Below are positions 1-6,764 of a stretch of DNA of 6,969 nucleotides, piece after piece. A program made the position numbers and the translations under genes. Within the stretch, counting starts at the first letter, position 1. The number at the start of each line of letters is the position of its first letter. Under the pieces are notes generated by a model that worked only from the letters and a program-made list of their open reading frames with translations, was not told the origin of the DNA and made no database searches. The stretch comes from Kiritimatiellia bacterium (GTDB lineage Bacteria; Verrucomicrobiota; Kiritimatiellia; JAAZAB01), in assembly GCA_018400335.1 (NCBI GenBank), contig JAGYMT010000091.1, positions 1 to 6,969 on the forward strand, in the 5' to 3' direction.

Positions 1-11
1 GGGAGTTCCTT

Positions 12-32
12 GTTGAATGTTGGATATTCAAC
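12..32. repeat. Short 7-bp inverted repeat (hairpin)
   Basis: GTTGAAT (12-18) and ATTCAAC (26-32) are perfect reverse complements around a seven-base spacer, GTTGGAT, which itself resembles the arm. AT-rich, with no T-run after it, so not a terminator. It resembles the TTGAATGTTGGAT-type intergenic words that I recall as frequent in some PVC genomes, but this is memory and not tested here. Confidence 0.45.
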
Positions 33-58
33 TGCTCTTTCAGGGTTATTCTGAGTAC

Positions 59-143
59 CGTGGCATGAGCCTCCGGCTCGTGATCCTGCACTAAAAATAG
101 AAAATAGAAGAGAAGGACCAGGAGCGAGGACGCTCATGCCACG
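59..143. repeat. Long-range 12-bp inverted repeat with alternative local hairpins
   Basis: CGTGGCATGAGC (59-70) is the exact reverse complement of GCTCATGCCACG (132-143). Inside, CTCG (77-80) can pair with CGAG (125-128) and TCCTG (84-88) with CAGGA (119-123), leaving a purine-rich loop at about 89-118 that contains AAAATAG twice (94-107). The arms can instead fold on themselves: 64-82 as CATGAGCC-TCC-GGCTCGTG (one G-U pair), and 122-135 as GAGCG-AGGA-CGCTC. The two folds exclude each other. It has no coding capacity that I can support. It might be a dispersed intergenic repeat, a structured RNA, or a 3' UTR element; the sequence alone does not decide. Confidence 0.65.
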
Positions 144-185
144 CCAGAAGAACGGGAAACGAATGCCGGTGCGTGTTTTCTGTAG

Positions 186-210
186 CCGGGGTCGTTGACC
201 CGGTTTTTTT
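186..210 (+). terminator. Intrinsic terminator reading on the plus strand
   Basis: A GC-rich hairpin is followed by seven T. The left arm CCGGGGTC (186-193) pairs with GACCCGG (197-203) with one bulged G, around a GTT loop, and the T-run is 204-210. On the minus strand the run is A's in front of the stem, so it would not stop the isomerase transcript. All genes here are on the minus strand, so it must serve a plus-strand transcript that enters from the left or starts within 1-185. This may mark the meeting point of convergent transcription. Confidence 0.72.
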
Positions 211-273
211 CCAAACGGATTTCTCCCAATGAGATTCCTCGACTTCCACCGTCGCTCAACCGCATCCGCGGCG

Positions 274-1182
274 CTACGCCGGATTATCCACGTAGGAGCC
301 GCCACGGCACTGTTTCAGGTAGTTGAGTGCGTGGACCTGGCCGGTCATCTCCAGTTCGCCCTTGTATACCGGGTCATGCCAGCCCTCAATATCAATGCAT
401 CCCTTGAAGCCGTGCCTTCGCAGCTCGGATATGATGTCGGTCCAGTTTGAGTCCCCGAAGCCAGGTGTGCGGTGATAGGCGAACTGCTTCGGGCCGTGAA
501 CTCCGTGCTCGCGGACAATATCCCAGTGAACGGTGCAGTCCTTGCCGTGCACGTGGAATATGCGTTCCGTCCACGTCTTGAGCTGGGGCATCGGGTCAAT
601 CAGCTTGACCATCTGGTGGCACGGCTCCCATTCGAGCCCTATATTCCCGTCGGGAAGTTCGTTGAACATCATCTCCCAGGCGATGGGGTGGTGGGCTATG
701 TTCCAATCCCCGGTGTTCCACGTTCCGCCCATATCGCAGTTCTCGAAGGCGATCTTGACACCCTTGTCGGCGGCGCGTTTTGCAAGGGGACCGAACACGC
801 TCTTGTATTTCTTCATGCTCTTGTCTATGGGCTGGCCGCGCAGCCGTCCCGCAAAGCCGGTTACGAGGTCGGCGCCGAACAGGTGAACATTGTCAATCAA
901 GGTGCGCCATCCCTTGACGGTCTCCTTGTCGGTGGGAGTGTTCTCCAGCGGGTTGCCGAAGATGGACACCGTGCTTATGATGATGTCCGTGCCGGCGAGG
1001 CATTCTTTGACATCCCGCGCGAGTTTCTTGATATCCGTGGCGCCGAGCGTCTGCCAGAAGGTAAGCGAAAAGCTTTCGAATCCGTGATGCATTATCTGTT
1101 TGATATATGCGGGCGCATTCGGCGCCTGGACCAGTGTGCCGATCCTGATTGATTCCTTTGCAAGTTTCTGAATTGTCTTCAT
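274..1182 (-). CDS. Sugar phosphate isomerase/epimerase-like TIM-barrel protein
   Basis: 302-residue protein of the xylose isomerase-like TIM-barrel superfamily (AP endonuclease 2 fold), whose members use a divalent metal to isomerise or epimerise sugars or related polyols. Candidate metal ligands follow the usual spacing: Glu147 in IAFENCD, Glu184 or Glu186 with His189 in GLEWEPCHQ, His210/His212 in FHVHGKD, and Glu266 in CIDIEGWHDP. There is no signal peptide or membrane segment, so it is probably cytoplasmic. The exact substrate cannot be read from the sequence; the acidic residue in the second ligand group is Glu where many relatives have Asp. I chose the ATG at 1182 because AAAAGGAG precedes it by seven bases; the frame remains open up to an ATG at 1281, but that would overlap lpxD and has no such site. 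It follows lpxD after 67 bases, so it could be the operon's last gene or separately expressed. Proteins of this kind are numerous in PVC bacteria (general knowledge). Confidence 0.85.
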   Translation of the reverse strand: MKTIQKLAKESIRIGTLVQAPNAPAYIKQIMHHGFESFSLTFWQTLGATDIKKLARDVKECLAGTDIIISTVSIFGNPLENTPTDKETVKGWRTLIDNVHLFGADLVTGFAGRLRGQPIDKSMKKYKSVFGPLAKRAADKGVKIAFENCDMGGTWNTGDWNIAHHPIAWEMMFNELPDGNIGLEWEPCHQMVKLIDPMPQLKTWTERIFHVHGKDCTVHWDIVREHGVHGPKQFAYHRTPGFGDSNWTDIISELRRHGFKGCIDIEGWHDPVYKGELEMTGQVHALNYLKQCRGGSYVDNPA

Positions 1183-1249
1183 GCAGTATCTCCTTTTATT
1201 GTTTATTTCCGGGCCAACCCAGCCTGGAAAGATTTGAATGCTCAATAGT
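1183..1249 (-). other. lpxD-isomerase intergenic gap without clear terminator or promoter
   Basis: This 67-base gap is the longest between genes in the window. It holds the isomerase ribosome-binding site. I see no stem followed by a T-run on the minus strand and no good -35/-10 pair, so read-through from lpxD is possible but not shown. The first part is AT-rich near 1230-1249 and the part next to the gene is A-rich. Confidence 0.5.
1190..1197 (-). promoter_or_regulatory. Strong Shine-Dalgarno site deciding the isomerase start
   Basis: On the minus strand this reads AAAAGGAG, seven bases before the ATG at 1182. It is the best ribosome-binding site near this gene and argues for that start over the in-frame ATG 99 bases further upstream, which would lie inside lpxD. 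Confidence 0.75.
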
Positions 1250-2296
1250 TCACGCGCTGCCCTTTGTCTTTTGCCGTTCAAGGGCGGCCAGCCGCCGCTC
1301 CATCTCCTGGATTTTATCCTTCAGTTCCGGCAGCCGCATTATATGAGCATGATTCCTGGCGAACCTGTCATGGGGCAGCGCCGGTGACCCAAGCATATAG
1401 GTTTTGCCGGGCACGTCCTTCGTCACTCCCGCCTGCGCGCCGACTATCACGTCCGAGCCGATGGTCAGGTGGCCCACGATGCCCGCCTGACCCGCGAGAA
1501 TGGTGCGGTCGCCAATGACCGTGCTGCCCGAAACCCCGGTCTGCGCAACGAGCACGCAGTTCTCGCCGATGATCACGTTGTGGGCGACCTGTATGAGATT
1601 GTCCATCTTAACCCCGTTGCCGATCCGGGTCTGGCCGAACCTGGCGCGGTCAACCGTCACGTTCGCGCCTATTTCCACGTCGTCGCCGATGACCACTATT
1701 CCGGTGTGGGGGATCTTGCGGCGCGCGGCTCCCTCCTGGACGTAGCCGAACCCGTCGCTGCCGATTACCGTGCCGTTGTGGATGATCACCCGGCTGCCGA
1801 TCTTGGCATATTCCCTTATGCTGACGTGCGGGTAGAATTTGCAGTCGTCGCCGATTGCCGTGCCGTGGCCTATGTAGCAGAAAGCAGAAATGACGCAACG
1901 GTCGCCCAATCGCGCGCCCGGCTCGATAATGCAATACGGCCCCACTGAGACGTCCCTGCCCAGAACCGCGTCCTCCGCCACGATAGCGGATGGATGCACG
2001 CCGGCGGGGCATTCAATGGGCGGCGGCGCGAACCAGTGCGAGGTCTCGGCAAACGCTTTCTCCGCGTTCTCCACCCGCACGAGCGTCGCGGAGCATGGCT
2101 TGTTCCAGTCCCTGTTTACGATAACTGCGCCGGCCGTGGTGCCCGCCGCGGCGGCAGCGTAGCGGGCAGACGCGACGAACGAGAGCTGTTCCTTCCGCGC
2201 CTCGCGTAATCCCGCGAGGCCTGATATCTCGATCGCGCCGTTTCCTTCCACCGCGCCGGCAAGTCTCTTCGCTATTTCCGCCACAGTCATCTTCAT
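1250..2296 (-). CDS. lpxD: UDP-3-O-acylglucosamine N-acyltransferase LpxD
   Basis: Complete 348-residue protein, slightly longer than E. coli LpxD. It transfers a 3-hydroxyacyl chain from acyl-ACP to the 2-amino group of UDP-3-O-acylglucosamine, the third step of lipid A synthesis, in the cytoplasm. Residues 1-95 form the N-terminal uridine-binding domain, including the G-L-A-G-L-R-E-A and L-S-F-V-A motifs. From about 100 to 305 there is a left-handed beta-helix of hexapeptide repeats (for example VIGDDVEIGANVTVDRA). The catalytic histidine sits in IQVAHNVIIG at 239 and a second conserved histidine in IVGHLTIG at 276, the same numbers as I recall for E. coli. Another conserved stretch is HNGTVIGSDGFGY. 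The C-terminal charged helix (about 322-345) matches the family. AAGGAAG lies six bases before the ATG; a second ATG two codons in is less well spaced. The lack of fabZ/lpxA directly downstream is notable. Confidence 0.96.
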   Translation of the reverse strand: MKMTVAEIAKRLAGAVEGNGAIEISGLAGLREARKEQLSFVASARYAAAAAGTTAGAVIVNRDWNKPCSATLVRVENAEKAFAETSHWFAPPPIECPAGVHPSAIVAEDAVLGRDVSVGPYCIIEPGARLGDRCVISAFCYIGHGTAIGDDCKFYPHVSIREYAKIGSRVIIHNGTVIGSDGFGYVQEGAARRKIPHTGIVVIGDDVEIGANVTVDRARFGQTRIGNGVKMDNLIQVAHNVIIGENCVLVAQTGVSGSTVIGDRTILAGQAGIVGHLTIGSDVIVGAQAGVTKDVPGKTYMLGSPALPHDRFARNHAHIMRLPELKDKIQEMERRLAALERQKTKGSA

Positions 2297-2315
2297 CGCT
2301 TTCTTCCTTTCTTCT

Positions 2316-2888
2316 TCAATCCTCGGCCTTGTTGAGAAGCGCGATTATGTCGTCGGTGATATCCAGCGTTTCGTCGTAATAGATCACCGGCTCGACTCCG
2401 TTCATGGTCTTCCCGGAATTGTCGAGGACAATCGCTATGTCCTTGTCCTTGATGTAGAGCTTAACGGTGCGTCTGATATCGTCAACTATCTCCTCCTGAG
2501 TCTCGCGCATCCGGCTTCCGAACTCACTTTTCGAGAGCCGATCGAAGCGTATGAGCCTTTCTTCCGCCTCGGCGTAAGCTTCATACTTATCCTCCGCCTT
2601 CTCTCTGCGTTTCTTCTGCTCGGCCTCGCTGAGAGATTCGTCCGCCGCTTCCATGCCGAGGGTTTCCATTTCGGTCTTGATTTTCTTCATCTCTTCCAGC
2701 ATGTGCCGGCGATCTTTCTCTATCTCGTCAATCCGCGCCTTCATTATAGTGTTTGCGGACTGTGTTTTGTGATGCTTGTCGAAGACGCGCTCCATGGAAA
2801 TGACGGCAATGCGGGGCGGCTCCGCGCGACAAGGCACAGCGGAGAGGACGGCGGACGACAGCAGCAGAAACAATGCGATATTCTTCAT
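2316..2888 (-). CDS. skp: Periplasmic chaperone, Skp/OmpH family
   Basis: Complete 190-residue protein. Skp (OmpH) is a trimeric periplasmic chaperone that holds unfolded outer-membrane proteins on the way to BAM. Residues 1-22 look like a signal peptide, with hydrophobic ALFLLLSSAVL and likely cleavage after Ala22 (C-R-A|E). The mature start has the family's typical short strand RIAVISMERVF (26-36). A long charged helical stretch, rich in Glu and Lys with no prolines (about 40-145), should form the coiled-coil tentacle. The end, IAIVLDNSG (151-159) and a closing helix DITDDIIALLNKAE, returns to the trimer-forming body domain, as in Skp. A strong AAAGGAG stands four bases before the ATG. It lies 19 bases after bamA and 19 before lpxD. 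Sequence is variable in this family, so the call relies on signal peptide, architecture and context together. Confidence 0.88.
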   Translation of the reverse strand: MKNIALFLLLSSAVLSAVPCRAEPPRIAVISMERVFDKHHKTQSANTIMKARIDEIEKDRRHMLEEMKKIKTEMETLGMEAADESLSEAEQKKRREKAEDKYEAYAEAEERLIRFDRLSKSEFGSRMRETQEEIVDDIRRTVKLYIKDKDIAIVLDNSGKTMNGVEPVIYYDETLDITDDIIALLNKAED

Positions 2889-2907
2889 GGCACTCCTTTC
2901 AAGAGAA

Positions 2908-5313
2908 TCAGAACCCGTAACCCAGCAGGAAATTGAACTGCGCCGAAGTTCTTTCGACGTCGCCGCCTATCTCGAGCGGCCAGGCGTAATCGAGCCTGAC
3001 CGGGAAGCCGGGGATATCGAGCCGGAACCCGATTCCGGCGTCGGAGCAATAGTTGGCGAAGTCGAAATCGTAGGGGTCGAGCCACACGTTGCCCAGTTCG
3101 TAGAAAGCGGCGAAGCGGACCACCTTGAGGGCGGGTATGGGTATTGTGTATTCCGCGCAGGCCATCGCGGCCGTCTTGCCGCCGATCGGCTCGCCTTCCT
3201 CGTAGGGTCCCACGTAACGGTACTTGAATCCGCGGAGGGTTCGCGCGCCGCCGAGGTAGAGCCGGTCGAAGAGCGGGACGTCCTTGCTCGATCCGTATTC
3301 CTCGACCACCGCGGCCCAGAGCCGCAGACTGAGCACGTGGCGCAGCCAGAGCGGGATATAGGTTGTGCTCTCGGCCTCGAACCCGTAGACGTCTGTATCG
3401 AAGCCCAGCGGGCCGCCGGACAGCTGGGCGGCGATGGTGGTCTTGTTGCCGCGCGTCGGCACGAAGAGGTTGTCGCGCGTGTCGTGCGTGAAGGTGAGGC
3501 GCAGCGAGCTGGCCATGCGATTGCCCTCCTCGTCCTTGATTCTCTGGACGGCGTTGGTGGAGACGTCAAAAATCGAGAACTGCTCCAGGCTGTAGCGAAG
3601 GTCCGCCCTCCGGAAGAAGCCTCGCAAGGGCTGGCCGAGTGTGATCGCGCCGCCGAGCCGCTCCTGGTTATAGTAGTCGCTCAGGTACTTCTGGGTGGTG
3701 TCGTAGAGATCAACGCCGAGTGAGAGCTTGCGGCCGAGGAACCACGGCTCGACGAACGATATCTCGTAATCCGTCCGCTCCGTTCCCAGCTGGGCCCGCA
3801 GCCTGACCTTCTGGCCGCCGCCGGTGAAGTAGGGCCATCCCGCTATATCGAAATTCCCCTGGGAGAGTTCGACGAAGCCGATCAGCGCGTCAATGCTCGA
3901 GTAGCCGGCGCCGACGAGGAACTGTCCGGTTTTCTGCTCGGCCACCTCAAAAACGAGATCGTCCTTCACCGGGTCCGTCGTTTCGCGCGGATAGCTCGTT
4001 ACGTTGGAGAAGAAACCGAGATTCTGCAGTATGCGTTCGCTGCGTCGAACGCGCACCTGATCGTATATCTGACCCGGGTAGACGAGGATTTCGCGCCGTA
4101 TAACGCTGTCCTTCGTGGTCGTGTTGCCGCGTATGTCTATGTATCGTATGTTCACGAGCCGGCCCTCGGTTACCTCGAACTCGACATCAACAACAGGCTC
4201 CGCGGGGTGGGCGGATAACAGTGGTGTGACCGATGAGCGCAGGTAGCCGCGGGACTGGTAATAGGCCTGGATGTTCGAGGCGGTCCCGCGGATCTCGCCC
4301 ATCGAGGCTATGGAGCCGGGAGCCAGCTTGATGAGCGCGGCGATGTCGGCTTCGGGGAAGAGTGTGATCCCCTTGGTTGATGTCTTGCTTATCCGGTACT
4401 GACTGCCCTCGGTGATGGGAAATGAAGCCTCCAGTTTGTTCGGCTTGTAGGCTTTGACCGCCGGCTCTCCGATTTGGACATCGAGATAACCGTTGTTCTG
4501 GTAGATGGCCGTGAAGATGCTCCTGTCTAATTCCAGCGTCTGCGGATCATACTGTCCGCGCTTCGTGATAAACGAGAAGATGTGCCAGAGCTGGTCCTTG
4601 ACGGCATCAGTGAGAACCTCGGGCGGCACCGACTGATCGCTTGTTTTCCCCCACCCCGTGAGGCCGGCGACAAAGCGCCGGAAACGGTTCGGCGGCTTGT
4701 AAGTGCTGCCCTCGAAAGTGATTCGGCGCAGGCTGGCGCGCGGCCCCTCATCCACATTCACCGTCACCCTGGCAAAACCGGTGGCCGGATTGACGTCTAT
4801 CACGGGGACGGCCTTCGCGTAGGGATAAAAGCGCTTGTTGTATTCCTCGACCACCTTCCGGCATCGGACAGCCATGACGGACTCATCAACCGGCTCGCCT
4901 ATCTTCGTGTCGAGCCATTTCTCAACGCGGCGCGCGCCCATGGCTTCGGCGCCTTCCACCTGTACGGCCTGGCCGAGTATGGGTTTCACCGCCACGGTGT
5001 AGGTGAGGGTGTGGCCGTCTGCGCCCGGAGTGATCTCCGCGTTGACATAAGAAAAGCGTCCCGCGCCAAGAAGCGCTTCGACGTCCCTCGATATTGCCCG
5101 CTGGTCAACAGGGTCCCCCGGCTTGACGCTCACGCGGGAGAGGACGAATTCGTCGTTCTGCACTTCCACGTCCAGGCTTTTGACCTTGACTTCCTTTATT
5201 ATCGAGGCGCCCGATGTGATGCAGGTCGAAAACAGGGCAAGCGCCGCAAGAGCAAGGGCCGGAAAGTGTTTCCGGCGCGGCGCGCGATGCAGGAGAAGCT
5301 TTGGGGTGGTCAT
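2908..5313 (-). CDS. bamA: Outer membrane protein assembly factor BamA (Omp85 family)
   Basis: Complete 801-residue protein, close to the usual BamA length. It is the central subunit of the BAM complex, which folds and inserts beta-barrel proteins into the outer membrane. The N-terminus is a signal peptide: basic residues at 10-15, a hydrophobic Ala/Leu core at 18-28, and probable cleavage around 36. Five POTRA repeats can be outlined at about 37-110, 111-190, 192-302, 305-384 and 386-460; each ends in a strand such as VNVDEGP or FEVTEGR, and several carry G-Y-L or G-F-F turns. The third is longer than usual, with an insert near 204-230. The barrel covers about 462-801, with the diagnostic loop-6 R-G-F motif in GGARTLRGF (688-696), and ends in a terminal Phe preceded by alternating hydrophobics, like a beta-signal. 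A Cys at 31 is not in a lipobox. The ATG overlaps the dnaB stop; only a weak GGGA lies upstream, which fits translational coupling. Skp and LpxD follow, the classical BamA neighbours. Confidence 0.96.
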   Translation of the reverse strand: MTTPKLLLHRAPRRKHFPALALAALALFSTCITSGASIIKEVKVKSLDVEVQNDEFVLSRVSVKPGDPVDQRAISRDVEALLGAGRFSYVNAEITPGADGHTLTYTVAVKPILGQAVQVEGAEAMGARRVEKWLDTKIGEPVDESVMAVRCRKVVEEYNKRFYPYAKAVPVIDVNPATGFARVTVNVDEGPRASLRRITFEGSTYKPPNRFRRFVAGLTGWGKTSDQSVPPEVLTDAVKDQLWHIFSFITKRGQYDPQTLELDRSIFTAIYQNNGYLDVQIGEPAVKAYKPNKLEASFPITEGSQYRISKTSTKGITLFPEADIAALIKLAPGSIASMGEIRGTASNIQAYYQSRGYLRSSVTPLLSAHPAEPVVDVEFEVTEGRLVNIRYIDIRGNTTTKDSVIRREILVYPGQIYDQVRVRRSERILQNLGFFSNVTSYPRETTDPVKDDLVFEVAEQKTGQFLVGAGYSSIDALIGFVELSQGNFDIAGWPYFTGGGQKVRLRAQLGTERTDYEISFVEPWFLGRKLSLGVDLYDTTQKYLSDYYNQERLGGAITLGQPLRGFFRRADLRYSLEQFSIFDVSTNAVQRIKDEEGNRMASSLRLTFTHDTRDNLFVPTRGNKTTIAAQLSGGPLGFDTDVYGFEAESTTYIPLWLRHVLSLRLWAAVVEEYGSSKDVPLFDRLYLGGARTLRGFKYRYVGPYEEGEPIGGKTAAMACAEYTIPIPALKVVRFAAFYELGNVWLDPYDFDFANYCSDAGIGFRLDIPGFPVRLDYAWPLEIGGDVERTSAQFNFLLGYGF
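5310..5313 (-). promoter_or_regulatory. ATGA stop/start overlap coupling dnaB to bamA
   Basis: The minus strand reads ATGA here: ATG starts bamA and TGA ends dnaB. Only a weak GGGA-type site lies upstream inside the dnaB 3' end, so bamA translation probably depends on ribosomes finishing dnaB. The overlap is seen directly; the coupling is an inference. Confidence 0.8.
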
Positions 5314-6749
5314 ATCTCGTTCCCGTCGGGCGGGGCGTCCGGATCCCCGCCCGCCTGTACGCTGGCGTAGTTTTCGAATCTCATGAGCTCGTCGAGGAAC
5401 ACGAGCTTGATCTCTCCGGTTGGCCCGTTTCTCTGCTTTGCCACGTCGAGTATGGCGAGTCCTTCCTCGGCATCGGTTCCTTCGCCCTTGTCATAGTCCC
5501 TGTACCGGGACGGGCGCCGGAGGAGGCAGACCACGTCAGCATCCTGTTCGATCGATCCGGAATCGCGAAGGTCGGCGAGGCGCGGCTTGCCCTCGCGATC
5601 CTTGGCTTCCGGTGCGCGGTTGAGCTGGCTGAGCACGAGGACCGGCACCTTAAGTTCCTTGGCCATACCCTTAATGGAGCCTGAAATTGCGGATGTCTCA
5701 AGCTGCCGGCCTTCCCTTCGGCTCTCCTTGCAGTGGAGCAACTGGAGGTAGTCAACGATGAACAGTTCGATTTCATGTTTTTTCTTCATGCGCCGCGCGC
5801 GCGCGCGCAACTCAATTATGTCCAGATCTCCCGTGTCGTCCAGATAGATGGGCGCCTTCATCAGCGCGTCGGCGGCCTGGGCGAGCATGCCGTGGTTTGT
5901 TGGCGTGAGGTAGCCGGATGCTATCTTGTGGGCAGCTATGCGCGCGCGGCTGCCCAGCATGCGCATGATGAGCTGTTCGCGTGTCATTTCAAGGCTGAAT
6001 ATGCCGACCGCCCTGGGCTTCTCGCCGGCGGTTCCTGTTGCCACGTTTTCCGCAATGTTCATGGCCAGGGACGTCTTGCCCATCGAGGGGCGTGCGGCCA
6101 GCACGATCATTTCGCCCGCGTGCAGGCCGAGGAGCTTGCTGTCAATATCCCTGTATCCGGTCGCGACACCGCTCACGTCCTGCTTGTTCAGCCGCAGGTG
6201 CTCGATGGTCTTCATGGTTTCCTTGACGGCGAACTGCCAGGGAACCATGAGATTGTGGCGCTGGTCCGATATCTCGAAAAAACTCTGCTCCACGCGGCCT
6301 AGCACCATATCGGCCTCGTCGTCCGAGGAATAGCACTCCTTCTCGGCATTGCGCGCGCAATCTATAATGCGGCGCAGAAGGTGATTCTGGCGCACGATAT
6401 CAACGTAGTACTCGGCGTGGGCGGTGGTGGGGACCGATTCCGTGAGCTGGCCCAGGTAAATTGTTCCGCCGATTTCCTTCAGCTTATCCTGCGCGCCCAA
6501 CTTGTTGGAGAGGGTGAGGGCGTCAACCGGCTTGCCCTCCCTGGACATGTCGAGCATGGCCGCGTAGATGGTCTGGTGCGGCCGGAGGAAAAAAGACTCG
6601 GTCTCAACCTGCTTTTCGACGCAGAAATCCAGCGTTCTGTCGGGGTCGAGCAGGATCGTGCCGAGCAGGCACCGCTCGGCTTCCTCGTTGTACAAGCGCT
6701 CGCGGTGATCGCTTCCGGGCGTCCTGATGGATTGGGGAGATTGTGCCAT
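5310..6749 (-). CDS. dnaB: Replicative DNA helicase DnaB
   Basis: Complete 479-residue protein, usual length for DnaB. As a hexameric ring it unwinds DNA at the replication fork using ATP and interacts with primase. The N-terminal domain (about residues 17-120) begins with the typical N-E-E-A-E-R-C-L-L-G segment. The RecA-like motor domain (about 190-460) has the Walker A loop ARPSMGKTS (219-227), the FSLEM motif with catalytic Glu254, the Walker B strand LFIVDYLQLL with Asp333, the LVLSQLNR motif with Gln375, a DLRDSGSIEQDADVV stretch (393-407) and KQRNGPTGEI with the likely arginine finger Arg440. No intein interrupts the motifs. The start ATG has GGAG four bases upstream; another ATG ten bases earlier is out of frame. 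The polar, Pro/Gly/Asp-rich tail after about 465 is nonconserved. The stop overlaps the bamA start (ATGA), so translation of the two is probably coupled. Confidence 0.97.
   Translation of the reverse strand: MAQSPQSIRTPGSDHRERLYNEEAERCLLGTILLDPDRTLDFCVEKQVETESFFLRPHQTIYAAMLDMSREGKPVDALTLSNKLGAQDKLKEIGGTIYLGQLTESVPTTAHAEYYVDIVRQNHLLRRIIDCARNAEKECYSSDDEADMVLGRVEQSFFEISDQRHNLMVPWQFAVKETMKTIEHLRLNKQDVSGVATGYRDIDSKLLGLHAGEMIVLAARPSMGKTSLAMNIAENVATGTAGEKPRAVGIFSLEMTREQLIMRMLGSRARIAAHKIASGYLTPTNHGMLAQAADALMKAPIYLDDTGDLDIIELRARARRMKKKHEIELFIVDYLQLLHCKESRREGRQLETSAISGSIKGMAKELKVPVLVLSQLNRAPEAKDREGKPRLADLRDSGSIEQDADVVCLLRRPSRYRDYDKGEGTDAEEGLAILDVAKQRNGPTGEIKLVFLDELMRFENYASVQAGGDPDAPPDGNEI
5794..5808. 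repeat. Alternating CG tract inside dnaB
   Basis: Fifteen bases of pure alternating C and G. In the dnaB frame they code for the Arg-Ala-Arg-Ala-Arg-Arg part of residues about 315-320, just before the Walker B strand. Such tracts can adopt Z-DNA and can slip during replication or sequencing; the frame is intact here. Confidence 0.7.
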
Positions 6750-6764
6750 GCCGCTCCATGGTTG

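Larger units (their letters stand above)
1..273. other. Noncoding left-edge region
   Basis: No frame on either strand shows a credible start, ribosome-binding site and protein-like composition. On the plus strand, two of the three frames open to the left edge run only to stops at about 52-54 and 66-68. The region holds the two inverted repeats and the plus-strand terminator described separately. It is the 3' flank of the isomerase gene; no terminator for that gene was found in it. Confidence 0.6.

Noticed and set aside
59..143. Inverted repeat as ends of a miniature transposable element
   Set aside because: No flanking direct target duplication was seen, and the arms only enclose 61 bases, so a mobile element is not supported from this copy alone.
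472..1152. Plus-strand open frame of 226 codons opposite the isomerase gene
   Set aside because: Antisense shadow; the minus-strand frame has coherent metal-ligand motifs and a strong ribosome-binding site.
1183..1281. N-terminal extension of the isomerase to an ATG at 1281
   Set aside because: It would overlap the 3' end of lpxD by 32 bases, lacks a ribosome-binding site, and the added residues do not look like part of the barrel.
2776..3723. Long plus-strand open frame (315 codons) opposite bamA and skp
   Set aside because: Its composition (many Glu, Val, Gly, His, Arg) is that of an antisense shadow of GC-rich genes; the opposite strand encodes clear BamA and Skp proteins, and no family motif is seen.
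5211..5235. Possible lipobox Cys31 in the BamA signal peptide
   Set aside because: The residues before the Cys (Phe-Ser-Thr) do not fit the Leu-x-Gly/Ala-Cys pattern; a normal signal peptidase I site a few residues later is more likely.
4582..5370. Plus-strand open frame of 262 codons opposite the bamA 5' end
   Set aside because: Antisense shadow of the BamA POTRA region; no recognisable domain or good ribosome-binding site.
5733..6302. Plus-strand open frame of 189 codons opposite dnaB
   Set aside because: Lies opposite the highly conserved DnaB motor domain and has no motifs of its own.
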